A DNA stretch of 64,000 nucleotides, taken from NCBI GenBank assembly GCA_963807385.1, contig CAWEBQ010000002.1, forward strand, positions 1,054,001-1,118,000, in the 5' to 3' direction. A model generated the notes under the pieces. That model worked only from the letters and a program-made list of their open reading frames with translations, had not been told where the DNA came from and did not search any database. Shown here in pieces: positions 1 through 10,043 of the stretch (the first letter of the stretch is position 1; each line of letters opens with the position of its first letter). This DNA comes from JBDTSW01 sp963807385 (GTDB lineage: Bacteria; Actinomycetota; Thermoleophilia; Solirubrobacterales; 70-9). A program made the translations under genes and the position numbers.

Positions 1-835
1 TGCCGCTGCGGGGTCGGGAGACCAGCTCGAGCGGCTCCAGGCCCAGCCCGGGCACGCTCAGGATCGCAAGGTCGTTGCGGGGGTCGTAGTGGACCGCGCC
101 CGCCTCGAGCTCCGGGGCTCCCGCGGGCGGCGTGACGGTCGTGTCCTGCTGCCCGGCCACCACGTGCGCGTTCGTCGCGACGAGGTCCGGAGCGATGACC
201 CACCCCGTGCCCGAGACCCCCAGCCCGCAGGCGGTGCCGAGGATGCGGACCACAGAGTCGCCGGCCCGGTCCACGTCGGGATCCGCCGCGATCTCGGGAT
301 CCGGCGGCCCGACATCGGACTCCGGGCCCCTGAGCGATGGCGTGGGGTCGATCCGCCGCAGGACGTTAAGCAGCGGCCCGGAGGGCGGGAGCGTGTTGTT
401 CAGGGCCCCGAGGATGGCCGAGCGTTGGACGGCTTCGCGAAGCTTGACCGAGTTCGAGCCAGGGGCATTCAACGCGACCGCCCCGAACGCCCACGCGACG
501 AGCAGACCGAGCGCTCCGAGCAGGAGCGCGCCGCCAACCCCGTCCGCCGCTCCGGCCTTTCCACCCAGCCCGGCGCGCTCGCGCAGGACCGACGCCACAC
601 CCTCGAGCGCGATCGCGAACACGGCGCCCAGGAGCACCCCGCAGGCCACGGTGATGAGCGGCGCGTAGGGCGATTCGGCGCCCTCGGCCAGGAGTGCCGG
701 CGCGAGCCGCCCGCCGAGTGCGGCTCCTGCGACGAACCCGGCGAGCGGCAGCGCGCTGCGGATGAGACCGCGCTCCCAGCCGACCGCGGCCAGCGCGACC
801 ACGAACGCGGCAATGAGCACGTCGATGATGGTCAT
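1..835 (-). CDS. MarP-like membrane serine protease (CvpA + trypsin-like), partial
   Basis: Read on the minus strand from ATG at 835, the protein opens with about four hydrophobic segments (residues 1-165) in the CvpA/colicin-V-production arrangement. A trypsin-like protease domain follows. The catalytic His sits in TNAHVVAG (His224) and the catalytic Asp in NDLAIL (Asp255). The gene runs off the window before the nucleophilic Ser, so that residue cannot be checked. This architecture matches the actinobacterial periplasmic protease MarP, known for acid and oxidative stress resistance. It is divergent from the penicillin-binding protein gene, with 51 bp between starts. The family call is firm; orthology to MarP is likely. 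Confidence 0.85.
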   Translation of the reverse strand, partial: MTIIDVLIAAFVVALAAVGWERGLIRSALPLAGFVAGAALGGRLAPALLAEGAESPYAPLITVACGVLLGAVFAIALEGVASVLRERAGLGGKAGAADGVGGALLLGALGLLVAWAFGAVALNAPGSNSVKLREAVQRSAILGALNNTLPPSGPLLNVLRRIDPTPSLRGPESDVGPPDPEIAADPDVDRAGDSVVRILGTACGLGVSGTGWVIAPDLVATNAHVVAGQQDTTVTPPAGAPELEAGAVHYDPRNDLAILSVPGLGLEPLELVSRPRSG

Positions 836-886
836 TGGCTACTCATCGTGCAGGGGCCGTTCGGCCGACCTCGTAGATTTTCCAGC

Positions 887-2641
887 ATGGCGATCAGCCA
901 AGAGGCCCAGCGACGGCGGCGACTGGTCACCAGGGCGCTTCCGATCGCCGTTCTGGCGTCCCTGGGGTTCGCCGGAGGGATTGTGATGGGTGCGCACAAC
1001 GAACTCGAGGCGGCGCAGCGCTTCGCCTCGGCCTGGGAGCGGGACGACCCCGAGGCGATGCACGCGGAGCTCACCCCGGAGGCGCAACAGGCCACCCCGC
1101 CGGAGGACTTCATCGCGGCCTACGACGAGGCCGGGAGGGTGGCAACCCTCGACTCGATATCCGCCGACGAGCTCGAGAAGGGCTCGACCGAGAAGGGCGA
1201 GGATGCCGCGATCGTCCCGGTCACCGCCGACACGCGCGCCTGGGGTGAGGTCGGAGGCGAGATCGCCCTGCCGCTCGAGGATGGGCTGGTCGCATGGGCT
1301 CCCCATATGGTCTTCCCGGGCCTCGCCGGGGGAGAGGGCCTCGCCCGCCAGACGAGGGCGCCTCCCCGCGCAGAGATCTTGGCCGCCGACGGCACGCCGC
1401 TCGCGGAGGGACCCGCAGCGGGCCGGTCGTCTCCGCTGGGCCTCTCCGGGTCGGCGGTGGCGGGCACGATGGACACGGCCCGCGGAGAGGCGGACGCCAA
1501 GCTTCAGGCGGAGGGCTTTCCGCCGCGGTCGCTGACCGGCGGCAGCGGCCTCGAGCTGGCGTTCAACGGTCGCCTCGACGGGCAGCCGGGCGGTCGCCTC
1601 GTCGCCGTGCCCGAAGGCGAGGACGACCCCGCCCTGGGCCGCGAGCTCGCTGCGAGCGAGCCCATCCCAGGGGACCCGGTCAAGACCACGCTCGACCCCG
1701 ACCTTCAGGAGGCCGCCATCACCGCGCTGGGAGAGCAGCTTGGCGGCGTGGCCGCAATCGACGCCAAGGATGGGTCGGTCAAGGCGCTGGCGGGGCTCGC
1801 GTTCTCGGCGCCGCAGCCGCCGGGCTCGACGTTCAAGATCATCACGACCTCCGCGGCGCTCGAGGACGGAGAGGTCAGCCCCGGCGACGAGTTCCCGGTC
1901 GAGACCGCGGCGGTGATCGAGGGACGAGAGGTTGCGAACGCCCACGACGAGCTCTGCGGCGGCACGTTCTCGGAGTCGTTCGCCAAGTCGTGCAACAGCG
2001 TGTTCGCTCCGCTCGGCGTGGACGTCGGCGCCGAGCGGCTCGTCGCGGAGGCCGAGGAGTTCGGGTTCAACGCCCGCCCGCAGCTCTACAACGACGAGGC
2101 GACGGGGGCCGTCAAGCCCCCCGAGAGCACGATCCCTCCGGCGGACGAGATCGGCGGCGACCTCGACGTGGGAGTCAGCGCGATCGGGCAGGGCCAGGTC
2201 CTTGCGACGCCGCTCCAGCTCGCATCGGTGGCGCAGACCGTCGCGAACGGGGGCACGCGGATCCCCACCCCGATCACGCAGGATCCCGAGCTGAAGCCCG
2301 ACGGCAGGCCCGTGGAGGTGATGGACGCGGAGACCGCCAAGACGCTCAAGGAGCTGATGATCGGAGTGGTCGCCGACGGCACCGGGACGGCCGCCGCCCT
2401 GCCCGGCGTCCAGGTGGCCGGGAAGACGGGCACCGCGGAGCTCGGCGCGAAGGCGCTCGAGCCCGGGCAGGAGCTGGTCCCGGGCCAGGAGCTCGAGCAG
2501 GAGGTGGACGCGTGGTTCACCGCCTTCGCCCCCGCATCCGACCCGCGCCTGGCCGTGGCGGCGATGGTCGTCAACGCCGACGGCGACGGCGGCACGATCG
2601 CCGCCCCGATCGTCCGCGCGGTGATGGACGAAGCGTTCTAA
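887..2641 (+). CDS. Penicillin-binding protein, transpeptidase with NTF2-like N-terminal domain
   Basis: The 584-residue protein has one N-terminal membrane anchor (about 15-35), an NTF2/MecA_N-like domain (about 40-150) and a C-terminal transpeptidase domain. All three active-site motifs are present: STFK with Ser314, SCN at 368-370 and KTG at 513-515. It should cross-link peptidoglycan outside the membrane and bind beta-lactams. I chose ATG 887 because the membrane anchor follows at once; the long open frame upstream is antisense to the protease. A -10-like TAGATT (874-879) ends 7 nt before the ATG, suggesting a leaderless transcript. No transglycosylase domain is seen, so it is a class B type enzyme. 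Confidence 0.9.
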   Translation: MAISQEAQRRRRLVTRALPIAVLASLGFAGGIVMGAHNELEAAQRFASAWERDDPEAMHAELTPEAQQATPPEDFIAAYDEAGRVATLDSISADELEKGSTEKGEDAAIVPVTADTRAWGEVGGEIALPLEDGLVAWAPHMVFPGLAGGEGLARQTRAPPRAEILAADGTPLAEGPAAGRSSPLGLSGSAVAGTMDTARGEADAKLQAEGFPPRSLTGGSGLELAFNGRLDGQPGGRLVAVPEGEDDPALGRELAASEPIPGDPVKTTLDPDLQEAAITALGEQLGGVAAIDAKDGSVKALAGLAFSAPQPPGSTFKIITTSAALEDGEVSPGDEFPVETAAVIEGREVANAHDELCGGTFSESFAKSCNSVFAPLGVDVGAERLVAEAEEFGFNARPQLYNDEATGAVKPPESTIPPADEIGGDLDVGVSAIGQGQVLATPLQLASVAQTVANGGTRIPTPITQDPELKPDGRPVEVMDAETAKTLKELMIGVVADGTGTAAALPGVQVAGKTGTAELGAKALEPGQELVPGQELEQEVDAWFTAFAPASDPRLAVAAMVVNADGDGGTIAAPIVRAVMDEAF

Positions 2642-2659
2642 GAGGGCTCGCCGGCGCGC

Positions 2660-2684
2660 GGGGTCAGGCTTGAAGCCTGACCCC
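2660..2684. repeat. Perfect 12-bp inverted repeat, REP-like hairpin or bidirectional terminator
   Basis: GGGGTCAGGCTT (2660-2671) and AAGCCTGACCCC (2673-2684) form a perfect 12-bp stem around one base. It lies between the convergent ends of the penicillin-binding protein gene and the small membrane protein gene, where a bidirectional terminator would be expected. No T-tract follows. The same palindrome type is scattered through many unrelated genomes as a small REP-like element. I see only one copy here. Confidence 0.7.
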
Positions 2685-2702
2685 ACAGGGTGCCCGGCTT
2701 CG

Positions 2703-3044
2703 CTACTCGTACTCGCGCAGGGGGAAGCCGATCGTCGCCCCCACCACCACGAGCACGCCGCCGACGACTGCGATCAGGCCACCGACGGTCTCACTGAGCT
2801 CGGCTACGCCGGCTCCGAGGATCGACGCAACGGCCCCGATCGCCAGAAGCGACCACCATCCCCCGCCCTCCATGCGCCTGACCGGAGCGGTGATTACGGC
2901 GACGAGCGCGATGACCACGAGGCAACCGATCTTGACGGGGTCGCCGAAGAGATTGACCAGGATCAGGACGGCCGCCGCAGCGGCGGCGATCAGGACCGCC
3001 TGGGTGCCCCGGTCACCGAGGCTGCGTTCGGCGAGCGCGCTCAA
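2703..3044 (-). CDS. Small four-helix membrane protein, function unknown
   Basis: The 113-residue product is almost entirely hydrophobic, with four predicted transmembrane segments (about 16-32, 38-52, 62-78 and 85-105) and a short charged C-terminus. It starts with TTG at 3044, and that TTGA overlaps the stop of the upstream lipoprotein gene by 4 nt, so the two are translationally coupled. I recognise no catalytic motif and no named family. A joint envelope role with the lipoprotein is inference from the coupling only. Confidence 0.7.
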   Translation of the reverse strand: MSALAERSLGDRGTQAVLIAAAAAAVLILVNLFGDPVKIGCLVVIALVAVITAPVRRMEGGGWWSLLAIGAVASILGAGVAELSETVGGLIAVVGGVLVVVGATIGFPLREYE

Positions 3045-3577
3045 ATATCGAGCTCGACGATGCCGCTCTCGCCGGACGGCAGCCGGAACTCCAGCTCAAG
3101 CGGCCGGTTCTCGGTCGAGGCCTCCTCGATCAGGAAGAGGATGAGGCTGCCCTGCGTGGGTCCGTCGGCCGCGATCGAGTTGGGGATCGGGAGCACGCCC
3201 CCGGCGGCCAGGGGCGCGCCGAGCGGGAGCGCGTAGGGGCTCTCCGTCTCCAGCGGCTGGTACTCGTTGTGGAGCGTGTCGGTGATGGTGAGCTCGTCGG
3301 GGATCACCGTGTCCTCGGAGCCGTCGTTGGCCACCTGCATGAACACGCCGAAGTACTGCTCGCCCGGCGGTGGCGGAGCCTGGCCGTCCACGTAGCCCTC
3401 ATCCTCTGTGTCGTCGGGGTTGAGGAAGCGGGAGATCACGACGTTGTACGAAACCTCATCCGACTCGATCGGCTCGCCCTCGATGACGTCGAGCTCCGGC
3501 TCGTCGTCGCCGCATCCGGCCAGGGGGAGCGCCAGGGCGAACAGGGCCAGCAGCGCGATGGAGATACGCCTTGCCAT
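3041..3577 (-). CDS. Secreted lipoprotein, DUF4352-like
   Basis: The 178-residue protein begins MARRISIALLALFALALP followed by the lipobox LAGC, a textbook lipoprotein signal, so it should be lipid-anchored on the outer face of the membrane. That signal fixes the start at ATG 3577. The mature part is acidic, then has a beta-rich domain (QYFGVFMQVANDGSED, with later strands ending in ELEFRLPSGESGIVELDI). This resembles the immunoglobulin-like DUF4352 / telomeric-repeat-binding-factor-2 fold of actinobacterial lipoproteins. Function is unknown. It overlaps the downstream membrane protein gene by 4 nt. Confidence 0.75.
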   Translation of the reverse strand: MARRISIALLALFALALPLAGCGDDEPELDVIEGEPIESDEVSYNVVISRFLNPDDTEDEGYVDGQAPPPPGEQYFGVFMQVANDGSEDTVIPDELTITDTLHNEYQPLETESPYALPLGAPLAAGGVLPIPNSIAADGPTQGSLILFLIEEASTENRPLELEFRLPSGESGIVELDI

Positions 3578-3590
3578 CTGGCGCGGCAGT

Positions 3591-4097
3591 CTATCCGGCG
3601 CCCGGAACGCGATCGCCGCCCGCCACCGCCGCACGGCCGGTCGCCGCCTCGCCCTCGAGGAGCTCCTTGAGCTGGGCGAGTGCACCGTCGAGGGCGCGCC
3701 GGTAGTAGCCCCGCATCCACGGCGTCCTCTCGGTCAGCTTGTCGACGTGGTGGGAGGGCTCCGTCCAGTGGACGACCTTCACCTCGCACGAGTCGATGCC
3801 GGCCTCCGTGGCCTCCCAGGCCGTGCAGACCGGAATCCTGCCCATCCGCCCGCCCCGGCCGCGCTCGATGATGCGATACGGGGCGGAGAGTTCCTCGATC
3901 TCGGTCTCCATCCACAGCCCGCGCTCGCGGATGCGAAACCTCGCCGCGGCCCCGACGCCCGACGAGTCCAGGCGCATCAGGCGGAAGTCGGAGATGAACC
4001 TGCCCATGAACGACGGGCGATTCGCCAGGTCGGCGAGGAACTCGAACGCGCGCTCGCGCGGCACGTCGATTGGCATCGAGGCGGAGACTGGACCCAC
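3591..4097 (-). CDS. SRPBCC (START/polyketide-cyclase-like) family protein
   Basis: The 168-residue protein opens VGPVSASMPIDVPRERAFEF, the first strand and helix of the SRPBCC fold. Alternating strands and a long C-terminal helix follow, rich in basic residues (RGYYRRALDGALAQLKELLE). Such proteins hold hydrophobic ligands in a deep cavity; no ligand is evident. I chose GTG 4097 because it keeps the first strand complete. ATG 4076 is the alternative, and neither has a clear ribosome site. The gene ends 13 bp before the lipoprotein start and may be co-transcribed with it. Confidence 0.7.
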   Translation of the reverse strand: MGPVSASMPIDVPRERAFEFLADLANRPSFMGRFISDFRLMRLDSSGVGAAARFRIRERGLWMETEIEELSAPYRIIERGRGGRMGRIPVCTAWEATEAGIDSCEVKVVHWTEPSHHVDKLTERTPWMRGYYRRALDGALAQLKELLEGEAATGRAAVAGGDRVPGAG

Positions 4098-4219
4098 GGG
4101 CGCGATTCTATTCGCCTCGCGGCGACCCCAATTTCCGCCCGTTTGGGCGCGGCGCGGACGGATTGGACTGGACATCCCGGGCTGGCGGCATATTCTCGGT
4201 ACGTTCGGGGTACTCGCTC

Positions 4220-4777
4220 ATGGCAATGCTCACCGATAACTCCTCCGAGTTCCACGCAACTGGCGAAAACGTTTCCAGCTTCGCGTCGGTGGGTTCCCTC
4301 TCCTGTACGCAATGCGGCTACGCCGTCGCCGCGGCCGCAGTGCTGGAGGACCTGCCGCAGTGCCCGGCGTGCGGCGGCGGCAATTTCCGCCGGCGCTCGA
4401 TCTTCGAACGGCCGACCGTGGACGCGGCCGCGGTAACGCCCGCGGGCTCGGAGCCGAGGTGGATGGCGGGCCTGCGCGCCGAGCAGACCACCCCGTGCCT
4501 GGCCTTCGACGCCGACGGCGAGCACGTCGTCGCCCCGCTCCGGATGGGCTGGAGCCGCGTCGGCCGCAGCGCGGCGGCGGATATCCGGCTCGACGACTCG
4601 ACGGTCTCGCGGCGCCACGCGCTGATCGTCCGCACCGCCGACGAGGGCCTGCGGGCGCTCGACGACCGCAGCCTGAACGGCCTCTTCGTCAACGGCCGGC
4701 GCGTCGAGTGGGCGCGCCTCGCCGACGGCGACGAGCTCGAGATCGGGCGCTTCCGCCTGTTCGTCGTCTGCTCCTAG
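4220..4777 (+). CDS. Zinc-ribbon and FHA domain protein
   Basis: The 185-residue protein has an N-terminal zinc ribbon (CTQCGY and CPACGG, four Cys within about 25 residues) and a C-terminal FHA domain. The FHA markers GRS, SRRHA and LNGLFVNG are all present, so it should bind phosphothreonine on a partner protein in the cytoplasm. Start ATG 4220 is chosen over upstream in-frame codons because the zinc ribbon follows closely. ATG 4226 is also possible. A weak TGGACA (4169-4174) with TATTCT (4191-4196) lies upstream. No kinase is adjacent; two are encoded 8-15 kb away. Confidence 0.8.
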   Translation: MAMLTDNSSEFHATGENVSSFASVGSLSCTQCGYAVAAAAVLEDLPQCPACGGGNFRRRSIFERPTVDAAAVTPAGSEPRWMAGLRAEQTTPCLAFDADGEHVVAPLRMGWSRVGRSAAADIRLDDSTVSRRHALIVRTADEGLRALDDRSLNGLFVNGRRVEWARLADGDELEIGRFRLFVVCS

Positions 4778-4821
4778 GGATAAGGCAGCACGCGAGGCGA
4801 CGACGGTCGGCTGCGCCTGGC

Positions 4822-5264
4822 TCAGCGCTCGGCGCGGGTGAACCATGCGGCCAGGGCCTCGACCCCGCGGGCCTGGCCCTCCCCCCCGCCGAGCCTGGCC
4901 ATCAGGCCCCCGCCCTCAGCGCGCATCAACATCAGCTTGTGCTTCTCGCCGAGGCGGGTCCTGAGCTCGAGCTTCACCGCGTTTTTGTCCATCAGCGCGG
5001 CGCCGAGCGCCGCCCAGCCGCCGCCTGCGCCCTCGGCCTTGGCCTCGGCGATCTCGGCGGGCGTCAGGGTGATGGCCTCGCCCGCCGGGTCGCCGCGGCG
5101 GCTCAGGGGCTGAATCAGCAGGCGGTTGCTGGTGACGGCGCCACCGCGTCGCCACTGAAGATCCTTTTCTGGCGCGACGCCGCGCAGATGCCCTCGAGCG
5201 TCTCGCCCGGCTCGAGCAGTGGCTCGAGGTGCGGGCGTAGCCTGGAGTTGAAGTCCTCGGCCAA
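4822..5264 (-). CDS. PH-like hypothetical protein, frameshifted as read
   Basis: Two minus-strand frames join into one plausible protein of about 147 residues. The first starts at TTG 5264, 9 bp after gltB, and reads AEDFNSRLRPHLEPLLEPGE up to SGDAVA. The second picks up at VTSNRLLIQPLSRRGDP and runs to AWFTRAER and the stop at 4822-4824. The switch lies at about 5133-5150 and needs one extra base (or loss of two). The length of 443 bp is not a multiple of three. The fold looks like a bacterial PH-like domain, but I cannot name it. This is either a broken gene or a sequence error. Confidence 0.55.
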
Positions 5265-5273
5265 GTGGCCCGA

Positions 5274-8200
5274 CTACTCCGTCGAGATGTTCGGGTCGGC
5301 CTGGACCTTCTCGGGGATGATCATCAGGAAGTTCTCCCGCCCGGCGGCCGCCAGCGCCGTGGCTCGTTCGGCCTCCTCGGGCTGATCGGTCTCCCGAAGC
5401 TCGTCCGCGTAGTGGCCGAGCAGGTCCTCGAGGTCGAGCATGCCCTCGGCGTCGAGCTCCTGGATCGTGACCTTGGCGCCCTCTCCGAGACGCCGCTCAA
5501 TCGCCGCCCGGTCGAGGTTCCACTCGTCGTTTACGCGCGCGTATACGCGGCCGCCCGTCATCCCGGCGCAGGCCCAGGGGCCGATGTCGCCCAAGACCAC
5601 GGCGCGTCCCGACGTCATGTACTCGAAGGCGAAGCCCTTGGCGTTCGCGCGGTCCACGAGGCACCCACGTGAATCGTCCAGCGGCGCCGCGGGCTCGCCG
5701 GCCAGTACCACGTCCGCGCCGGAGAGGCGGATGCAGAAGCGCGAGTCGGCCGAGCCCTGCACGAACATGCGCCCGCGTTGGGCGCCGTAGGCGAACGACT
5801 TGCCGACCGAGCCGTTGACGCGCTCGCCCGCGTCGTTGCGGCCCTTCATGATCGACACCGTCCCGCCCAGCATGGCCTTGCCGACGCCGTCCTGCGCGCC
5901 GCCCTCGACCCGTACCACGATGCCCCAGACGTTGAATGCGCCGAAGCCCTGGCCGGCCACCGAGCCGCCGTTGAACTCGAGCTCGGCGAGCACGTCCTCG
6001 GAGCCCTCCGCGGCGCCATCGTAGATCCTGGCCCGCGACATCGCCCCGGCGAGCTCGGCGCCGAGCACGCGGTCATTGGCGTCGGTCGAGCGCGGGAACT
6101 CCTGGTGGACGGACGTGCCGCCGCAGACGTCGCCCGCAAGTGCGGCGATCTGAGCCGAGGCGTCGGAGCGCGCCATTCGGATCGGGCGAGCCCGCACCAG
6201 GCCCGCCTCCGCGCGGGCCTCGGAGGCGACCAGCTCGTCCTCGGCCACCGGCATGTCCACCGGGGCCAGCTCGAGCGTACTCCTCAAGCGGCGTGATCAG
6301 CGGCGCGAGGTCCAGCGCGTCGGCGTGCGTGGCCTGCTCGAGCAGGTCATAGCGTCCGACCAGGTCCTGCGCGCGCTCGTAGCCCATCTCCGCGACCAGC
6401 TCCCGGACCTCCTCGCCCATCGAGGTAAAGAACCGGGCACAGTTCTCAGCCGCCGAGTCGACTGCCTGCGGCGTGAACTTCTTGAGGCCGTGCTCCTGGG
6501 CCTCCTCCGTGGTCTCGATCTGGGTCGCGATGCCGACGTGGCAGGTGTCGAGCTGGCAGCCGCGGCAGATCGTGCAGCCCAGCGAGACCATCGCGAGGGT
6601 GCCGAAGCCGACGCGGTTGGCGCCCATGCAGAGCAGCTTCACGATGTCGTGGGCGTGGCGGTAGCCGCCGTCGGCCCAGATCTCGACCCGGTTGCGGATC
6701 CCGGCCTCCATCAGCGCCAGGTGGACCAGGCGGGTGCCGATGTCGGAGGGCAGGCCCACGTGGCGCAGCGCGTGCTGGCGCGCGGCGCCCGTGCCGCCCT
6801 CGAAGCCCGACAGGGTGATGATGTCCGCCCCTGCCTTCGCGATACCGAGCCCGATCGTGCCGATGTTCGGCACCACTGGCACCTTCACCGAGACCCGCAG
6901 GTCCGGGTTGACAGTCTTCAGTTCGTCGATCAGCTCCGCGAGGTCCTCGATCGAGTAGAGGTCGTGGTTGTTGGAGGGAGAGATGAGGTCGGTGCCCGGC
7001 GCGGCGTTGCGCGCCGCGGCCACCTTCTCGGAGACCTTCTTACCGGGCAGGTGCCCGCCCTCGCCGGGCTTGGCGCCCTGGCCGATCTTGATCTCGGCAA
7101 CGTACGAGGCGTTCAGCATCTCGGCCGAGACGCCGAAGCGGCCCGAGGCGACCTGCTGGCCCCGCCACTTGCGGTAGCGGCCGTACATGTCGCGGATCTC
7201 GCCGCCCTCGCCGTTGACGCAGAGGATGTTCGTGGCCTTGGCGGCCTCGGCGTAGGCGCGGAAGGCCGGTTCGGACTGCGAGCCGAAGCTCATCGACGAG
7301 ATGACGATCGGATAGTCGTGCTGGCCCGCGCCGGCGTCCACCCCGGCGGCGTCGATCGGCTCGCGGTCGGGCTTCAGCTTCATCACGTGCCGCATCGAGA
7401 TCGGGCTCTGGGCCTCGAGCTCGCGCACCTTCTTCGAGTAGTCCTCGTAGGAGGCGGTGCCGTTCGCCGCCGCGATCGCGGCCTTGTAGACCTTGGGGTA
7501 GAAGCGGAACGTCTTCGCCGGCTTGGACTCCTCGTCCCCCTTCAGGATCTTGTGGCGCGCGTCGGAGTCGGAGTCGAGCACGTCGAAGCCGGTCCCGCCC
7601 CGCTCGGATGCGGCGAACGCCTGCGTACCGAAGATCTCGGCCAGCTCGGGGCGGAGGCCGATCGAGGAGAACTGACGGGCGTAGCCACGCACCTCGTGAA
7701 TCCCGATCGTGGAGATCACCTTCTCGATCCCCTTGCGAAGCGCCGCGGAGAGGTTTGAGACGTCCTCGTGATAGTCGTCAACGCAGATGACCTCGACCAT
7801 CACGTAGGGACAGACGCCGTTCGCGCCCATGCCGAGCGCGAGCACGACGTCGTGGACGTTGCGAACCGAAGCCGAGCGCAGGACGATCGAGCAGCGCCGG
7901 CGCAGGTTCTCCTCTGCGGGCTCGACCTTGAACTGCTTAAGGGCCTGGTCGACCGCGGAGAGGGCCAGATGCGGGTCGAGGTAGCGGCGCTCCCCGTCGT
8001 AGACGACGCGGTCGGTGAGCACGAGCAGCTCGGCCCCCTCGGCGACCCGCTTGACCGCCTCCTGGCGCAGCCGGTCGATTGCGCCACGGGTCGTCTCCGA
8101 CTCGAGCAGGGCGATGTCGAGCGCCGCCGCGCGATCGCGGAACTCCTCCCAGAGGTCCTCGAGCAGGTAGGTCTGGTGCTCGCGGGCGATCCCGCGGTAG

Positions 8201-9923
8201 GTCTTGTCCGAGAGCGGCGCGAGGCCGTGGTGGCCGCCCAGGATCACCGGGAACGAGGTCTCGACCATGCCGGTGTCGGTGGCCAGGTCGCCCAGCGGGG
8301 GGCGGCGCCCGAACACCGCCCGGGTGGAGAAATGCTCCATCTCGCGCTCGCGGTCGATCGCCGGGTTCGTGACAACGGCGACCGTCTCCTTGAAGTAGTC
8401 GGCCAGGTTCTGTCGCTCGGGCGAGAGGGCCGCGAGCGGCCCGTCGTAGCCGAGCGATCCGATCGGCTCGGCCCCGTTCGAGGCCATCTGCTGGCACAGC
8501 TTGACGTCGTCGCGCTGCCATCCGAACCCGGCGAGCACGCGGTTCTCGACCTTGATCGGCTCGGCGGGGCCGGCGGAGGTGTAGCCGGGGATCTCGGCGC
8601 CCTCGAGCGGCCCGCCCGTGACCAGCGCGCGATCCCAGTCCGCCGGCTCGCCCCCGGCCCGCTCGGACCAGCGCTTCGCGCACCAGGCGCTGCATGTCGG
8701 CGTGCTCGTGGAGCGTCGCCTTGCGCCTCCCGGCGTCGATCGTGACGAGGAACTTCTCGCCCGGGCCGAGGGGAAGCGGCTCGGAGACCATGTCGTGCAC
8801 GCTCACGACGCCGGGCTCGGAGGAGAAGATGTAGTCGTCGGGCGTCTCGACCTTCCACAACGGGCGCAGGCCCATCGCGTCGGCGCTGAACACGCACTCG
8901 TCGCGATGACGGGCGATCAGCGCCACGGGGCCCTGCGCGAAAGGGCCCATCGCCTGGCGCAGGTACATGTAGAACGAGTGGAGCTCGGCCGGGAGCGAGC
9001 GCACCTCGTTGACGATCGGCGGCACCACCATCTCCATCGCCTCGGCCAGCGAGAGGCCGTCGCGGCGGATCAGCGTGTCGATCACCCGGTTGAGGTCCTG
9101 GGAGTCGGAGGCGCCCGGCTCGATCGGCACGCCGAGCATCTGCGCCTCCTGGCGCAGCTGCGCGATCGTGTTGATCTCGCCGTTGTGGCCGAGCACCGAG
9201 AACGGCTGGACGCGCTTGAACGAGGGCCAGGTATTGGTCGAGTAGCGGTTGTGGCCGAAGCAGCCGACCGTCTCGAAGCGCTCGTCGCGCAGGTCCGGGT
9301 AGTACTCGCCGAGCACCTTCGGCGCCCCCATCACCTTGTAGACGCAGGTGGCCGAGCTGAAGGACGGCACGTGGACGTCCAGCTCGCGCTCGAGCTCGAT
9401 CATCAGCTCGAAGACGCGCTCGGAGCGGGCCGAATCGGCGACGAGCCCGCCGATCTGCCAGAAGTGCGGGCTCCTCCTCGCGCGCCGTCGCGCCGAGGGC
9501 CGGCGAGTCCACCTGTCCGACGCGCTCGGCGAGGATGCGGAAGCCGCCTGCGGCGAGGACCTGCCGAGCGTCGTGCTGGAGCCTGTCGAGATCCAAAGAG
9601 CGCTCGATGAAGACGTGCGCGACGCAGAAGCCGTCATCGAGGACGAGCGCGGGGTTATGCCCGCCGGCCCGGACCTCCTCGGCCCAGATCTTGCGCGGGA
9701 TGTCCACCAGCACGCCGCACCCGTCGCCCTCGCCATCAACGTTGCCGGCGCGGTGGAGCATCTTCTGCAGGTTCTCCAGGGCGAGCGCCACGGGGGCGTG
9801 GCTGGGCGTGGCGTCCTTGCGGACGGACGCGTAGATCGCGCACGCGTCCTTGTCCTCCACGGAGGGAGGAGACACGAGAGGTCGCCAGGGGAGCTCGGGC
9901 GAGAAACGCTGGGGCAAGGACAA
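5274..9923 (-). CDS. gltB: Glutamate synthase (GOGAT) large subunit, with three frameshifts as read
   Basis: The enzyme transfers the glutamine amide to 2-oxoglutarate to make glutamate. The TTG start at 9923 is fixed by GGAGGTGA six bases upstream. A 27-residue propeptide precedes the nucleophile Cys28 (DACAIYASVRK) of the class II amidotransferase domain. The FMN synthase domain, the 3Fe-4S loop CTICRGCQLDTC (about residue 1120) and the C-terminal GXGXG helix domain follow. The total is about 1548 residues, normal for the family. The frame changes near 9468-9470 (CCC for CC on the coding strand), 8671-8682 and 6276; each is repaired by removing one base. No gltD is seen nearby. Confidence 0.9.
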
Positions 9924-10043
9924 CTTGTCACCTCCGGTTCCGCGCCTTCTTCGAGCGGGCGCGCGACGGACAGGGACGAGAAGTATACGTGCGTTATCGG
10001 CCGGCGGGCGTGATGCGGGCGCGGCGGCGATAGAGTCGCCACC

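Noticed and set aside
89..886. A long plus-strand open frame continuous with the penicillin-binding protein
   Set aside because: It is antisense to the MarP-like protease, has Arg-rich shadow composition, and the real membrane anchor begins at ATG 887.
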